NCBI GenBank assembly: GCA_964345005.1
Contig: CAYFPQ010000006.1
Span: forward strand, 1 to 64,000
Reading direction: 5' to 3'
From: JABMPJ01 sp964345005
GTDB lineage: Bacteria > Verrucomicrobiota > Kiritimatiellia > UBA8416 > JABMPJ01
Length of the DNA stretch: 64,000 bases
Of this stretch, positions 43,611 to 51,624 are shown one piece after another (within the stretch, counting starts at the first letter, position 1; the number at the start of each line of letters is the position of its first letter). The notes under the pieces are model-generated. The model was not told the DNA's origin. It did no database searches and saw only the letters and a list, made by a program, of their open reading frames with translations. Both the position numbers and the translations under genes were made by a program.

Positions 43611-45036
43611 CGAACCCCTCCTTGATACTGTCGGACAGCTCCTGGCCCTGGCGTAGCTCTTCAAGCACCTCAGGACAGTTGAGGTGAACCAGACTGATTA
43701 GGCTTTGCAGCTCGTGGCGTACATTTTCCGGCGCCGTGTCATCCAGGAACCCGTGTTGCAGGGCGTACAGGGTGACCACCTCGTCCTCCATGGCAACAGG
43801 GTCGTTTTGCTCCTGTTTCAGGGCCTCTTCCAACACCTTGCCCCTCAGCAAGCGCTTCTCCACGTCGGCCGACATGCCGGCCTTGATACGCGTCAGTTTC
43901 TCGAGTTCTTTGTAGCGCACAAACTCGAGCTGAAGCATGCCAGTCATCTTCTTCACGGCGCGCCACTGAACCTTGCTGCCGATACGCGAAACCGACAGCC
44001 CCACGTCGATCGCCGGCTTGAATCCTTCACCGAAGAGGTTCGTGCTGAAATAGATCTGACCATCGGTCATCGAGACGATATTGGAGGGAATATATCCCGC
44101 CAGATCGCCTTGCAGCGTCTCCACAATCGGGAGATGCGTCATCGACCCACTGCCACGGTCGGGCTTCAGCCGGCCGGCTCGCTCTACGAGCTGCGAGTGG
44201 ATATAAAAGATGTCCCCGGGATAGGCGTCTCGGCCCGGGGCACGTTCCAGCAGCAGCGATATCTGGCGATAAGCCCAGGCGTGCTTCGTGAAGTCATCGA
44301 ACACCACCAGCACGTGGCCGCCTTTCTCGTACATGAAGTACTCGCCAAGACTCGTCGCCACATACGGCGCCAGGTACTGCTGCCCCATCGGATCCGAGGC
44401 TGTTGCGGCAACGGATATCGTGTAATCCCATGCATGCGCCTGGTCAAGCGACTCGTGCACGCGACTGAGCGACGCCTCGGACTTCCCGATGCAACAGTAG
44501 ATACAGATCACGCCTTTGCCACGCTGATTCAGTATGGCGTCGATGCCAACCGTCGTCTTGCCCGTCATGCGGTCGCCCAGGATCAACATGCGCTGGCCAC
44601 GGCCCACGGGCTTCATCATATCGATGATCTTTGTGCCGGTTTCGAGCACCTCGGACAGGGGAATGCGCTCCAGCACCGACGGTGCCTTCATAAAGATCGG
44701 ATACATTGAGGTCTCGCGGATCGGCCCGTCACCGTCGATCGGCTGGGCCAGGGCATTGACACGGCGCCCCAGAAACTCGTCGCCAACCGGAACCTTGAAG
44801 TCGTCGATAGGTGTCGACACCTGGTCGCCGGGCTTGATCGGGTGGCCAGCCTTAACCACGAGCACAAGCACGTAGTCCCCATCGAAACCGACAATGACGC
44901 CCTCGGAGTCGCTACCGATTCGGACCAGCTGGCCGTTCATACAGTTGGTCAGCCCGGTAACATGGACAACGTCCTGCCGCACCTCGACGACAGACCCGTT
45001 CTCTTTCATCTTGATGAGGTCAAGCTTGAGCGGCAT
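43573..45036 (-). CDS. F-type ATPase alpha subunit 1, arginine finger kept
   Basis: A 487-residue alpha subunit. Walker A GDRMTGKT at 154-161 and VVFDDFTKHAWAYRQ are present, and the arginine finger is kept (Arg351 in SVSRIGSKVQ). The N-terminal crown domain is shortened and lacks the first 15-20 residues that bind delta in standard alphas. It pairs with alpha2 immediately downstream (38-base overlap). The ATG follows the stop of the upstream membrane-protein gene directly. Divergence from alpha2 is wide (roughly one third to two fifths identity by eye), so the duplication is old. Confidence 0.92.
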   Translation of the reverse strand: MPLKLDLIKMKENGSVVEVRQDVVHVTGLTNCMNGQLVRIGSDSEGVIVGFDGDYVLVLVVKAGHPIKPGDQVSTPIDDFKVPVGDEFLGRRVNALAQPIDGDGPIRETSMYPIFMKAPSVLERIPLSEVLETGTKIIDMMKPVGRGQRMLILGDRMTGKTTVGIDAILNQRGKGVICIYCCIGKSEASLSRVHESLDQAHAWDYTISVAATASDPMGQQYLAPYVATSLGEYFMYEKGGHVLVVFDDFTKHAWAYRQISLLLERAPGRDAYPGDIFYIHSQLVERAGRLKPDRGSGSMTHLPIVETLQGDLAGYIPSNIVSMTDGQIYFSTNLFGEGFKPAIDVGLSVSRIGSKVQWRAVKKMTGMLQLEFVRYKELEKLTRIKAGMSADVEKRLLRGKVLEEALKQEQNDPVAMEDEVVTLYALQHGFLDDTAPENVRHELQSLISLVHLNCPEVLEELRQGQELSDSIKEGFDEQIARYRATAL

Positions 45037-46347
45037 CTACTTTCCCTTTCCTCCATACCAGCGCAGGAAGAACAGCAGGCTCATAGTGGCAAGAAAACCC
45101 AGGATAACGTAGATGATCAGCCAGGTCGTCTTCATGCTGGGCGGCTTCGCCTTGAAGCCATACTTCGTGTTCTTGGTCTGAGGCCGCATCGCGCTTTCTA
45201 CGCGCAAGATCCGCTGCTCAATTCGATCCAGTTGATCGTTTTGCCTTCGATAGAAAGCTACGTAGCGGTCATTGAACTCGCTCGGTCCCTTGCTGGCTTC
45301 GACCGCATCGAGCTCTGCGACAAGCTGCTGAAGGCCCTCCACCACCGACTCGAACGAACCGTCGCCCCCCACCCGTTTCAGCAGGGCATCAGTCCGATTG
45401 CGCAGGTCCGGAACACGTAGCGCGGTGAGGTTCCACTTGTCGCGCATCCTGACTTCGAATACGCGAACATCGTCCGGTGGGATCTCTACGTTGTTCTTGT
45501 AGACATAGCAGATCTCTGTGTCCGGGTGGGTCGACACCTCCAACTCACCCGCATCGAGAACGTCGGACAGCTTGATCTCCTCAGGCAGGTTCTTCTCGAT
45601 CGGGATCTGGCGCGTCTCCTTGGGAGAGGTATTCCTGACCGAGATCTTGAGTACGGCAACGTTATATTCCCCTTCCAGCACCATATCGGCACCGTCAGGA
45701 AGCGGCGCCTCCTTGACGTCGCCCAACAGGTTGCCAATGTCCTTCCCCGTTCCCAGGACGAGGTTCTCCATGTAGCCAATGTCAGTCTTGATTCGCTTCA
45801 GCGTCTCAAGGTTGGCCTCGTAGGCACGGATATGCTGCATGGGCTTGATGCCCGGTCCGATTCCGCTCTCGCCCTGCAGAGCGCTCACCGCCTCCAAATT
45901 CTTTTCAATCTCGGCCAGCAGCTCTGTCGCGTTCTCGTGGAAATCAGAATCTTCCAGCTTGGTCACGAGCTGCTGGGCATGTTCCTTCAGGGCCTCAAGC
46001 TCCTCGACGTTGACAATCCATATATCGTTGATCTCAACATCGAAAGTGCGGATCTCCTTGGGTCCGAGCTCGACCTCGCCAAACACGAAATACCGGTCTG
46101 TCTTGATATCATATCCCAACTCGAGACCGGAGGGGACAAACACGTCGTTGGTGCTGACTCGAGGAGGAAGGTTGGCCCTGATGCTAACGGTCTGAACAGC
46201 GTTGATCTTGTGCCCTGCCGTCAGGCGCAACACCACCTTGTCCCCATACGCCATTTCGGCCAATGCTGAGACCAGTAACACCGCAAACAAACAGAAACGG
46301 CCCAGCAAAGGGCCGCCGCCCGGATATCTAGATATAACCCTTCCCAT
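45037..46347 (-). CDS. Exported protein with C-terminal membrane anchor, unknown function
   Basis: A 436-residue protein of no recognised family. It has an N-terminal signal (hydrophobic FCLFAVLLVSALAEMAYG), a beta-type domain (DKVVLRLTAGHKINAVQTVS), and a coiled-coil region (about 115-215). A second beta-type domain is similar in pattern to the first (both end in a conserved IDVRxFEV/RTFDVEINDIW-like strand), followed by another coiled coil. It ends with one membrane helix (about 407-426) and a short basic tail. Most of it should face the periplasm. Its stop abuts the alpha1 start, so it is cotranslated with the ATPase genes and may be part of, or a regulator of, that complex. Confidence 0.7.
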   Translation of the reverse strand: MGRVISRYPGGGPLLGRFCLFAVLLVSALAEMAYGDKVVLRLTAGHKINAVQTVSIRANLPPRVSTNDVFVPSGLELGYDIKTDRYFVFGEVELGPKEIRTFDVEINDIWIVNVEELEALKEHAQQLVTKLEDSDFHENATELLAEIEKNLEAVSALQGESGIGPGIKPMQHIRAYEANLETLKRIKTDIGYMENLVLGTGKDIGNLLGDVKEAPLPDGADMVLEGEYNVAVLKISVRNTSPKETRQIPIEKNLPEEIKLSDVLDAGELEVSTHPDTEICYVYKNNVEIPPDDVRVFEVRMRDKWNLTALRVPDLRNRTDALLKRVGGDGSFESVVEGLQQLVAELDAVEASKGPSEFNDRYVAFYRRQNDQLDRIEQRILRVESAMRPQTKNTKYGFKAKPPSMKTTWLIIYVILGFLATMSLLFFLRWYGGKGK

Positions 46348-46405
46348 AGTATGCGTGGCATAGTACGAAACCCAAGAGTGGAGAACAAGAGGGAAGTGGC
46401 GGCTT

Positions 46406-48142
46406 TTAGGGCGTTACGGCGTCTGCCTGAGGGATAACCCACTCCGCAGCGGAGAGCGCCTTGGCCGTCGCGAAATGCCATTCGCGAGCACCTCCCCGAA
46501 GGCATGCCTCGCCACCATCAACCGTAAGAGTCAAGCTTGACCCTGCATCACGCGCACGGAGCACGTTGGCAACGAGCAACGCTTTCTCGATCCCATCGCC
46601 GGTCCGAAAATTCCAGACCTCGTCAGGCTGCGCCAGGCGCACCGGGCCGTCGTAAATCGAATCCTCGCCCATTCCGTCCAGCACCTCCTGCAGATCATCG
46701 TCCGACAACTCCTTCGTGGCCTCAAGCGATACCGGACAGCGCTGGACGGCTGCGAGCAGGAAAGGCTCCGGCTCGGTCCGACTCAAGTCGCGCCAGGCAT
46801 AGAACGCCATATCGGCCATGACGTTGCTGCCGCGGATCGACTCCAGCCGGTCCTGTATTTCGTCGCGTGTCATGTCGGCGTCAAGCCCCAGCGGCTCCTG
46901 CCCTTTGATGAAGGTCTTGTTGGCTAGGTCGGGCAGCTCCGGCTGTGTTCGACAGAACCGCACAAGACTCTCGATCGCAATCTCGGCATTAAGACAGTCG
47001 CTGGCGAACTGCTCCTTGAGCCGACGCACGTCTTCGTCACGGCCGATGTCGATGCGCTCCTGCTTCACGAAGGCTTCCAGATCGTTGAACACGATCCGAC
47101 TGGGAAGCCGCCGATCGCAGAACTCCTCCCCTTCGATCTCGTCCATCAGCTTGACGCGCGTGTTGTCCGTCACGCGATAGGGACTCCCGTGCTCGTAGGC
47201 AAACACACGGTCCATCGGCACATAACGGTCCTGGCCATGTCGCGGCCAGCGGATCTGGAAACAATTCTGGATTTCGTTCGTGTGGCGCAGGAAGTTCCCC
47301 AGCACCTCGTCCGTCAGGTCCGTACAGAGGAAACCGCTCAACGTCTGGGCAAAACGCTTCGCCTGTTCCGGAGACAGCGTGGCCTCTTCGTACATGGTGT
47401 GAAGCACGCCGGTTTCGTGCGCCACGATTGTCACGCGCTCATTCTCCAGCGCCCGACGCGCCTGGGCCGAAAGGGCTGTGCCATTGAACCACATCTTCTT
47501 CGTCACCAGGCGCCGGTTGTTGGTGAGGATGCCGTCGTCCACATCCACGTAGTTCTGCGAATGGAGCGGCGTCGCCATGAGGAAAATATCGCTCAAGGGA
47601 ATCCGGGCCACGATGAACAGGGCCGCCGCATACAGCGTGGCCAGCGACACGCATTCGCCCGCCCCGTTGGTGTAATTCGGTTTGAGCCGGAACGCATCCA
47701 TCGCCTCCACGGTCTCTGTCTTCCAGTACGGAATGACATCGCCGTCATACTTGTCCAAACCGAAATGGGTACGGATATCGATGTCGAAATAGTACTTGTC
47801 GCCTTCGTAGCCAAAGAGCGCGTTCGACTGCGCCAGTGTGTCACCACTGACAAAAGACTCGAAGCGCGCCAGCTCCTGGTCCCGCGTGGTCAGCCCCCAC
47901 GTGTCCAGGTCGAGATTGAACGCATAATGATCCATGATGTACTGCTTGAGACGGGTGATGCGCCGATAGGGCTTCATGCGCTCGATGCCGTCGAACCAAG
48001 GATCGTCCCGCCACGCCCAGATACGCGGCGACATCATGTTCGCCAGCACCAGGCTGTAGATCAATTCCGGGAAGATGAACATCTCCATATCGGAGAGCGT
48101 TACTGCCGCCGAGCGGCGCACGTCATCATGCTTCAGGTTCAT
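46406..48142 (-). CDS. Possible transglutaminase-like protein, unknown function
   Basis: A 578-residue protein without a signal peptide. The one suggestive feature is GECVSLATLYAAALF followed by PLHSQNYVDVDDG (Cys164, His194, Asp200-203), the order of the Cys-His-Asp triad in transglutaminase-like folds. The family match is weak and the rest is unfamiliar. The sequence is acidic and probably soluble. It overlaps the upstream membrane-protein gene by 17 bases and precedes the secreted protein and ATPase genes, all on the same strand, so it is probably one operon with them. ATG 48142 was preferred to 48169 because of the nearby GGGTGG. Confidence 0.6.
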   Translation of the reverse strand: MNLKHDDVRRSAAVTLSDMEMFIFPELIYSLVLANMMSPRIWAWRDDPWFDGIERMKPYRRITRLKQYIMDHYAFNLDLDTWGLTTRDQELARFESFVSGDTLAQSNALFGYEGDKYYFDIDIRTHFGLDKYDGDVIPYWKTETVEAMDAFRLKPNYTNGAGECVSLATLYAAALFIVARIPLSDIFLMATPLHSQNYVDVDDGILTNNRRLVTKKMWFNGTALSAQARRALENERVTIVAHETGVLHTMYEEATLSPEQAKRFAQTLSGFLCTDLTDEVLGNFLRHTNEIQNCFQIRWPRHGQDRYVPMDRVFAYEHGSPYRVTDNTRVKLMDEIEGEEFCDRRLPSRIVFNDLEAFVKQERIDIGRDEDVRRLKEQFASDCLNAEIAIESLVRFCRTQPELPDLANKTFIKGQEPLGLDADMTRDEIQDRLESIRGSNVMADMAFYAWRDLSRTEPEPFLLAAVQRCPVSLEATKELSDDDLQEVLDGMGEDSIYDGPVRLAQPDEVWNFRTGDGIEKALLVANVLRARDAGSSLTLTVDGGEACLRGGAREWHFATAKALSAAEWVIPQADAVTP

Positions 48143-49322
48143 CGTCCACCCTTGCCGCGCCAACCACAAAGTCGCCCCCGTACTGCGCGAGATACTCCAC
48201 GCCGTACAGACGGAAGAAAACCGTCACCGGCAACAACAACACCGCACCAAGGTACGGTATACCCATCAGACAGCCCGCAATGAAACAGGTGGCCACTATG
48301 GCCGCAAGAATGGCCATTCCCGCAACCATTTGCAGCACCAACAAGAACAGGCCGTAGACCAGGAAGCGACCGATGTTGGCGTGATAGAGCCCCAGGAACT
48401 TCCGCCACGCTTCCGTGGCGGTCATATCGTGGCGATACATGATCGGCATAACGAAATCGTTCAGGAAGCGGCCGATATAGAACGTGATCAAACCAAAGAC
48501 GAGGAACAGCAAGACGATCGTTGCGATACCGCCAACCGATATTGCCGCAAAAGCCCGTGCTTCCACGCAGGGCCTGATAATCAGCGGCCAGCACAGCCAC
48601 AATAGTCCCAGAGTAATAATGAGGCAGATGATTCCATAACCCAGCGACCACCGGAACAGCGAGTTGGCATGCTGCTTCCAGATGCGCCAGGGATCTGTGA
48701 CCTCCGCCCGATTCCTCAGTACATTGTCGAGCAACATGAACTTGCCGCGCGAACGCAACCAGAGCAGCACGATCCCCAGAGCCGCCGCCATCAGTACGAG
48801 CACAGCCACGATAGCGACAACGATACCCCCGTACTGCTGAAAGAACTCGCGAACCGGGGCCCACATCTCTTCCAGACCCGTCAACATCCCGTCCAGGGTG
48901 ATATCTTCAGCACTCCCCCCGCCACTGCCACCGCCCGGACCACCGCTGTAGGACCCTCCTCCACCTTCGCCGAGCGAGGCGAGCCAGGCCGAGAAGCCCA
49001 ATGCGAACCATTTGCCGATGTCGAAGGGCCGAAAGAGTATCAGGACCATGCGTTCCCAGGCACGTTTTGCCGGATCGACCAGCTTGATAGCGCCCGGTTC
49101 ACGAAGGTCACGCGTTTGCTGTCCAAACCCGCGAACCTGAAGATCGCGGGAGTGCCCGGAAAAAAGCCCTACGACACTGTCGGCCCGCACCCACTCGTCG
49201 CCCATCGTGCTGTTCCACACGAGATCTTCGGGACTGAGCTGCCCGTTTCCGGCCATTCGCGTCAGCTCGTCCCGGTTCACCGGGCCGCGCGACTCTCCAT
49301 CCCTGACGTAGTACCACTCCAT
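48126..49322 (-). CDS. GYF_2 domain multi-pass membrane protein
   Basis: A 398-residue protein. Residues 1-55 match the GYF_2/DUF4339 domain (MEWYYVRDGESRGPV ... GQLSPEDLVW ... WVRA), which binds proline-rich partners. After a Gly-rich stretch (about 118-136), six or so hydrophobic segments follow, with charged loops, as in DUF4013-like membrane proteins. The substrate, if any, is unknown. It is the first gene of the long minus-strand block that leads into the ATPase and secretion genes. The gene is not a recognisable subunit a: the conserved Arg-containing helix of that protein was not found here. Confidence 0.75.
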   Translation of the reverse strand: MEWYYVRDGESRGPVNRDELTRMAGNGQLSPEDLVWNSTMGDEWVRADSVVGLFSGHSRDLQVRGFGQQTRDLREPGAIKLVDPAKRAWERMVLILFRPFDIGKWFALGFSAWLASLGEGGGGSYSGGPGGGSGGGSAEDITLDGMLTGLEEMWAPVREFFQQYGGIVVAIVAVLVLMAAALGIVLLWLRSRGKFMLLDNVLRNRAEVTDPWRIWKQHANSLFRWSLGYGIICLIITLGLLWLCWPLIIRPCVEARAFAAISVGGIATIVLLFLVFGLITFYIGRFLNDFVMPIMYRHDMTATEAWRKFLGLYHANIGRFLVYGLFLLVLQMVAGMAILAAIVATCFIAGCLMGIPYLGAVLLLPVTVFFRLYGVEYLAQYGGDFVVGAARVDDEPEA

Positions 49323-49382
49323 CGCTGTTCTCCTGCAATAAGGATAGACGCAGCCTATCCTACTGAACTAGGATGCTCAACG

Positions 49383-49468
49383 ATAGATCCGAGCGATCCC
49401 AATCGAAATCGATATCGGGATCGCCATCGAAATCGATTCTTGGCCGACAACGATTTCGATCTCGATCA
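49383..49468. repeat. ATCG-rich inverted-repeat tract
   Basis: A tract built from repeated atcg/aaatcgat units (cgaaatcgatatcg, catcgaaatcgat, then acgatttcgatctcgat on the other side). It occupies the 180-base spacer between the GYF_2 gene and the DUF2752 gene; the gene promoters may lie here too but are not clear. Confidence 0.6.
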
Positions 49469-49502
49469 CTGTGACGCGATTTCTCCATGAAGTGAGAGCA
49501 GT

Positions 49503-49898
49503 ATGAACTACAGACGCCTCAACATCATTCTGCTTCTTGCTCTGCTGGCACTGGGGCCACTGCTTCTGCTGGTACCGTGGCTCAGGGATCACGCCGACCC
49601 GCTCTATCCCCGGTGTGTGCTGGAACAGCTCGTGAAACGTCCGTGTCCCATGTGCGGGCTGACCACCGGCCTGCGCGACCTGGTCGCCGGTATCACACGT
49701 GGGGGTCAGGCTAACCCGCTGACCATACCGGTGGCTGCCCTGGTCCTTTGGGAAGTTATCGTACGCGCTTTGCTCAGTGTAGTCCGGCTGTCACCAAGCG
49801 CGTTGCAGCTTGTGCGAAAGACGGATACCCGACTCCACGTCGCCCTGCTGGCCTGTTACTTGGTCTATTGCGTATTCTTTTTTGCCACGGGCACGTGA
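49503..49898 (+). CDS. DUF2752 family membrane protein
   Basis: The 131-residue product has three hydrophobic segments (about 7-25, 70-90 and 110-128). The family signature CPMCGLTTGLRDLVAGITRGGQANP is intact. DUF2752 proteins are small membrane proteins of unknown function common in PVC and Bacteroidota genomes. The gene stands alone on the plus strand between two minus-strand groups, with convergent stops four bases apart from the next gene. Confidence 0.85.
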   Translation: MNYRRLNIILLLALLALGPLLLLVPWLRDHADPLYPRCVLEQLVKRPCPMCGLTTGLRDLVAGITRGGQANPLTIPVAALVLWEVIVRALLSVVRLSPSALQLVRKTDTRLHVALLACYLVYCVFFFATGT

Positions 49899-49902
49899 AC
49901 AC

Positions 49903-50685
49903 TCACTTCCGCGGCAGTCTCGCCGGTGCTTTGGGCGGCGCGGCATTTGTTATACGGACAGGTTTCTGCGAAACCAGCGTCAACCTGTCACGGCGAGACC
50001 TCAATGTCGACACCATCATTTGGGAGCGGTTGACCTGGTGCTTCACCGTGACCATGCCGCCTTTGCCCATCGTCACTGTTGGCCGAACCACGCGCACGAG
50101 TGTTCCAAGGTGGATGGGTGCGAACGCACGGCCGGAAGGAGCATCCGAGACACAGAGGAAGACGTGCTCCTTCTGCTTCCGCCCCCAGTAGCGCAGTGAG
50201 TAGGTCCGCTTTATACCAGGCGCACCTGGCACACCACCTGCAGCTGCCGCCAACTCGGTCCCGGGAACCACGTCTATCGCTTTGAGCGAAGAGCGCGCCA
50301 ACACATCCACGCCGTCCTTCACTGCGGCACGCACAAAATAACGGTCCGGCTGCGTCAGCACAACGTGCATCGTAAGGTCTACTTCCAGCACCTGCGCCTG
50401 TCCAGGCTGCAGCGTCAGTGGCGCAAGTGTTTCCCCCTGTCGCCGCCTTGCCGGCCGCCCGCTGTCGTGCTCCACACTGAAACGCAACTGCGGCCCCGCA
50501 CCGCCCGCCGAGTTGATGACCAGTGGTGTCACGCCACTGTTGAGGACCGTCACGCGGACCGTAAGCGGTTCATGCGTGAGCACGGTTGTATTCTCGCACT
50601 CAAGCTGGATATTCACTTGGCCCATCGCCGGGCAGACGGCCAACAGCCCAAGAAACGCGAGCCCGATTGCTCTACTGGGCATCAT
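49903..50685 (-). CDS. Secreted protein of unknown function
   Basis: A 260-residue exported protein. The signal peptide starts MMPSRAIGLAFLGLLAVCPAMG. An immunoglobulin-like beta domain (about 25-135, with PLTVRVTVLNSGVTPLVI) follows; such domains occur in oxidase-assembly or inhibitor-like proteins. The rest is basic and proline-rich. The double ATG at 50685/50682 has GGAG upstream and lies inside the end of gmhA (14-base overlap), so it is probably translated with gmhA. An upstream in-frame ATG (50712) would add charged residues before the signal. Confidence 0.65.
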   Translation of the reverse strand: MMPSRAIGLAFLGLLAVCPAMGQVNIQLECENTTVLTHEPLTVRVTVLNSGVTPLVINSAGGAGPQLRFSVEHDSGRPARRRQGETLAPLTLQPGQAQVLEVDLTMHVVLTQPDRYFVRAAVKDGVDVLARSSLKAIDVVPGTELAAAAGGVPGAPGIKRTYSLRYWGRKQKEHVFLCVSDAPSGRAFAPIHLGTLVRVVRPTVTMGKGGMVTVKHQVNRSQMMVSTLRSRRDRLTLVSQKPVRITNAAPPKAPARLPRK

Positions 50686-51259
50686 CACTCCAGAACGCGC
50701 GTTCGGCTGCATCGAGGAGGAGATGGAGTATCACCTGGTGCGCCTCCTGGATGCGCTCGGTCGCATCACCCGGCACGATAATCTCATGGTCCGCCACGCC
50801 CACCAGCGGCCCGCCATCACGTCCAAGGATCGCCATCGTTACCATCCCGGCGCCGTTAGCGACCTCGATCGCACGCGAAAGATTGCGTGCGTTGCCGCTC
50901 GTGCTGAAAACGACCAAGACGTCGCCCACCTTGCCAAGCCCCTCAATCTGCCGGCTGAAGACCTCGTCGAAGCCGAAGTCATTGCCAATGCAGGTAATCG
51001 CCGTCGAGTCAGCGGCCAACGAGACGGCAGGCAACGAACACCGGTCGTTCCGAAACCGCCCGATGAACTCCTCCGCCATATGCATCGCCTCAGCCGCACT
51101 GCCGCCGTTGCCAGCAGTCAAGACCTTGTTCCCCGCCTTAAGCGCAGACACCATCGCCTCACCCATCGCGCTGATGACATCCACTGATTCGGCGAGTCCT
51201 CCGATCAGCGCCGCACTGGCTGCAATCCCATTTCTAATCCAGCCCCTGCTGTCGTCCAT
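50672..51259 (-). CDS. gmhA: Phosphoheptose isomerase (SIS domain)
   Basis: A 195-residue isomerase that turns sedoheptulose 7-phosphate into D-glycero-D-manno-heptose 7-phosphate for lipopolysaccharide core or heptosylated glycans. The SIS fold shows VLTAGNGGSAAEAMHMAEEFIGRF, DFGFDEVFSRQIEGLG, VVFSTSGNARNL and the C-terminal ATERIQEAHQVILHLLLD, where Glu and His of the active site lie. ATG 51259 has GGAGGAG upstream; the longer frame to 51325 is not supported. Other heptose genes are not in the window. It suggests that the cell makes heptose-containing LPS. Confidence 0.93.
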   Translation of the reverse strand: MDDSRGWIRNGIAASAALIGGLAESVDVISAMGEAMVSALKAGNKVLTAGNGGSAAEAMHMAEEFIGRFRNDRCSLPAVSLAADSTAITCIGNDFGFDEVFSRQIEGLGKVGDVLVVFSTSGNARNLSRAIEVANGAGMVTMAILGRDGGPLVGVADHEIIVPGDATERIQEAHQVILHLLLDAAERAFWSDDAQ

Positions 51260-51278
51260 GTCTCTCCTCCTCAAAGAA

Positions 51279-51377
51279 TGCCCAAGGCGGGACTCAGCCT
51301 GTCCGCCGCAGGCGGAAACCCACACGACCTTGCGGTCAGGGGATTTTCCTGCCTACGGCAGGTCTGCCTCTGGCAGA
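51279..51377 (-). pseudogene. Degenerate tRNA-Leu-like copy
   Basis: Next to tRNA-Leu, the same strand repeats much of its sequence in damaged form. On the plus strand, aatgcccaaggcgggactc matches aatgcccggggcgggactc, ggattttcctgcc matches ggattttaagtcc, and gtctgcc is shared. A GC-rich palindrome (tccgccgcaggcgga) and a cctgcctacggcagg hairpin interrupt it. The anticodon loop and arms no longer pair. Confidence 0.5.
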
Positions 51378-51401
51378 AAGTCCCGTCCCGTCTTTCCTAA
51401 A

Positions 51402-51485
51402 TGCCCGGGGCGGGACTCGAACCCGCACGCCCTTTCAGACAACGGATTTTAAGTCCGTTGCGTCTGCCAATTCCGCCACCCGGGC
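51402..51485 (-). tRNA. tRNA-Leu (UAA anticodon)
   Basis: An 84-base class II tRNA. The acceptor arm GCCCGGG pairs with CCCGGGC, the anticodon stem CGGA/TCCG holds the loop CTTAAAA (anticodon TAA). A long variable arm (TTGTCTGAAAGGGCGTG region) fits leucine, and the T arm has GGTTCGAGTCC. The 3' CCA is not encoded. Confidence 0.95.
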
Positions 51486-51624
51486 CAATGTTCTCACCTA
51501 TCAAGTTGTCGCTTCAGCCACTCGCGCCCTTGTCCGCTCTTGAGCCAGCTCTCACGGCGACGCGCTGAAGGCTTTCAGACTTGCCGTATAGTGACACATG
51601 CCCCTAAGAATGTAAATCCGCACC

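Noticed and set aside
43705..44709. 334-codon plus-strand ORF
   Set aside because: Antisense of alpha1; Leu/His/Arg-rich composition typical of shadow frames.
47189..48283. 364-codon plus-strand ORF
   Set aside because: Antisense to the transglutaminase-like gene; Arg/His-rich and without domains.
48126..49322. GYF_2 membrane protein as the missing subunit a
   Set aside because: No Arg-bearing helix or other subunit a pattern was found; kept only as a possible accessory.
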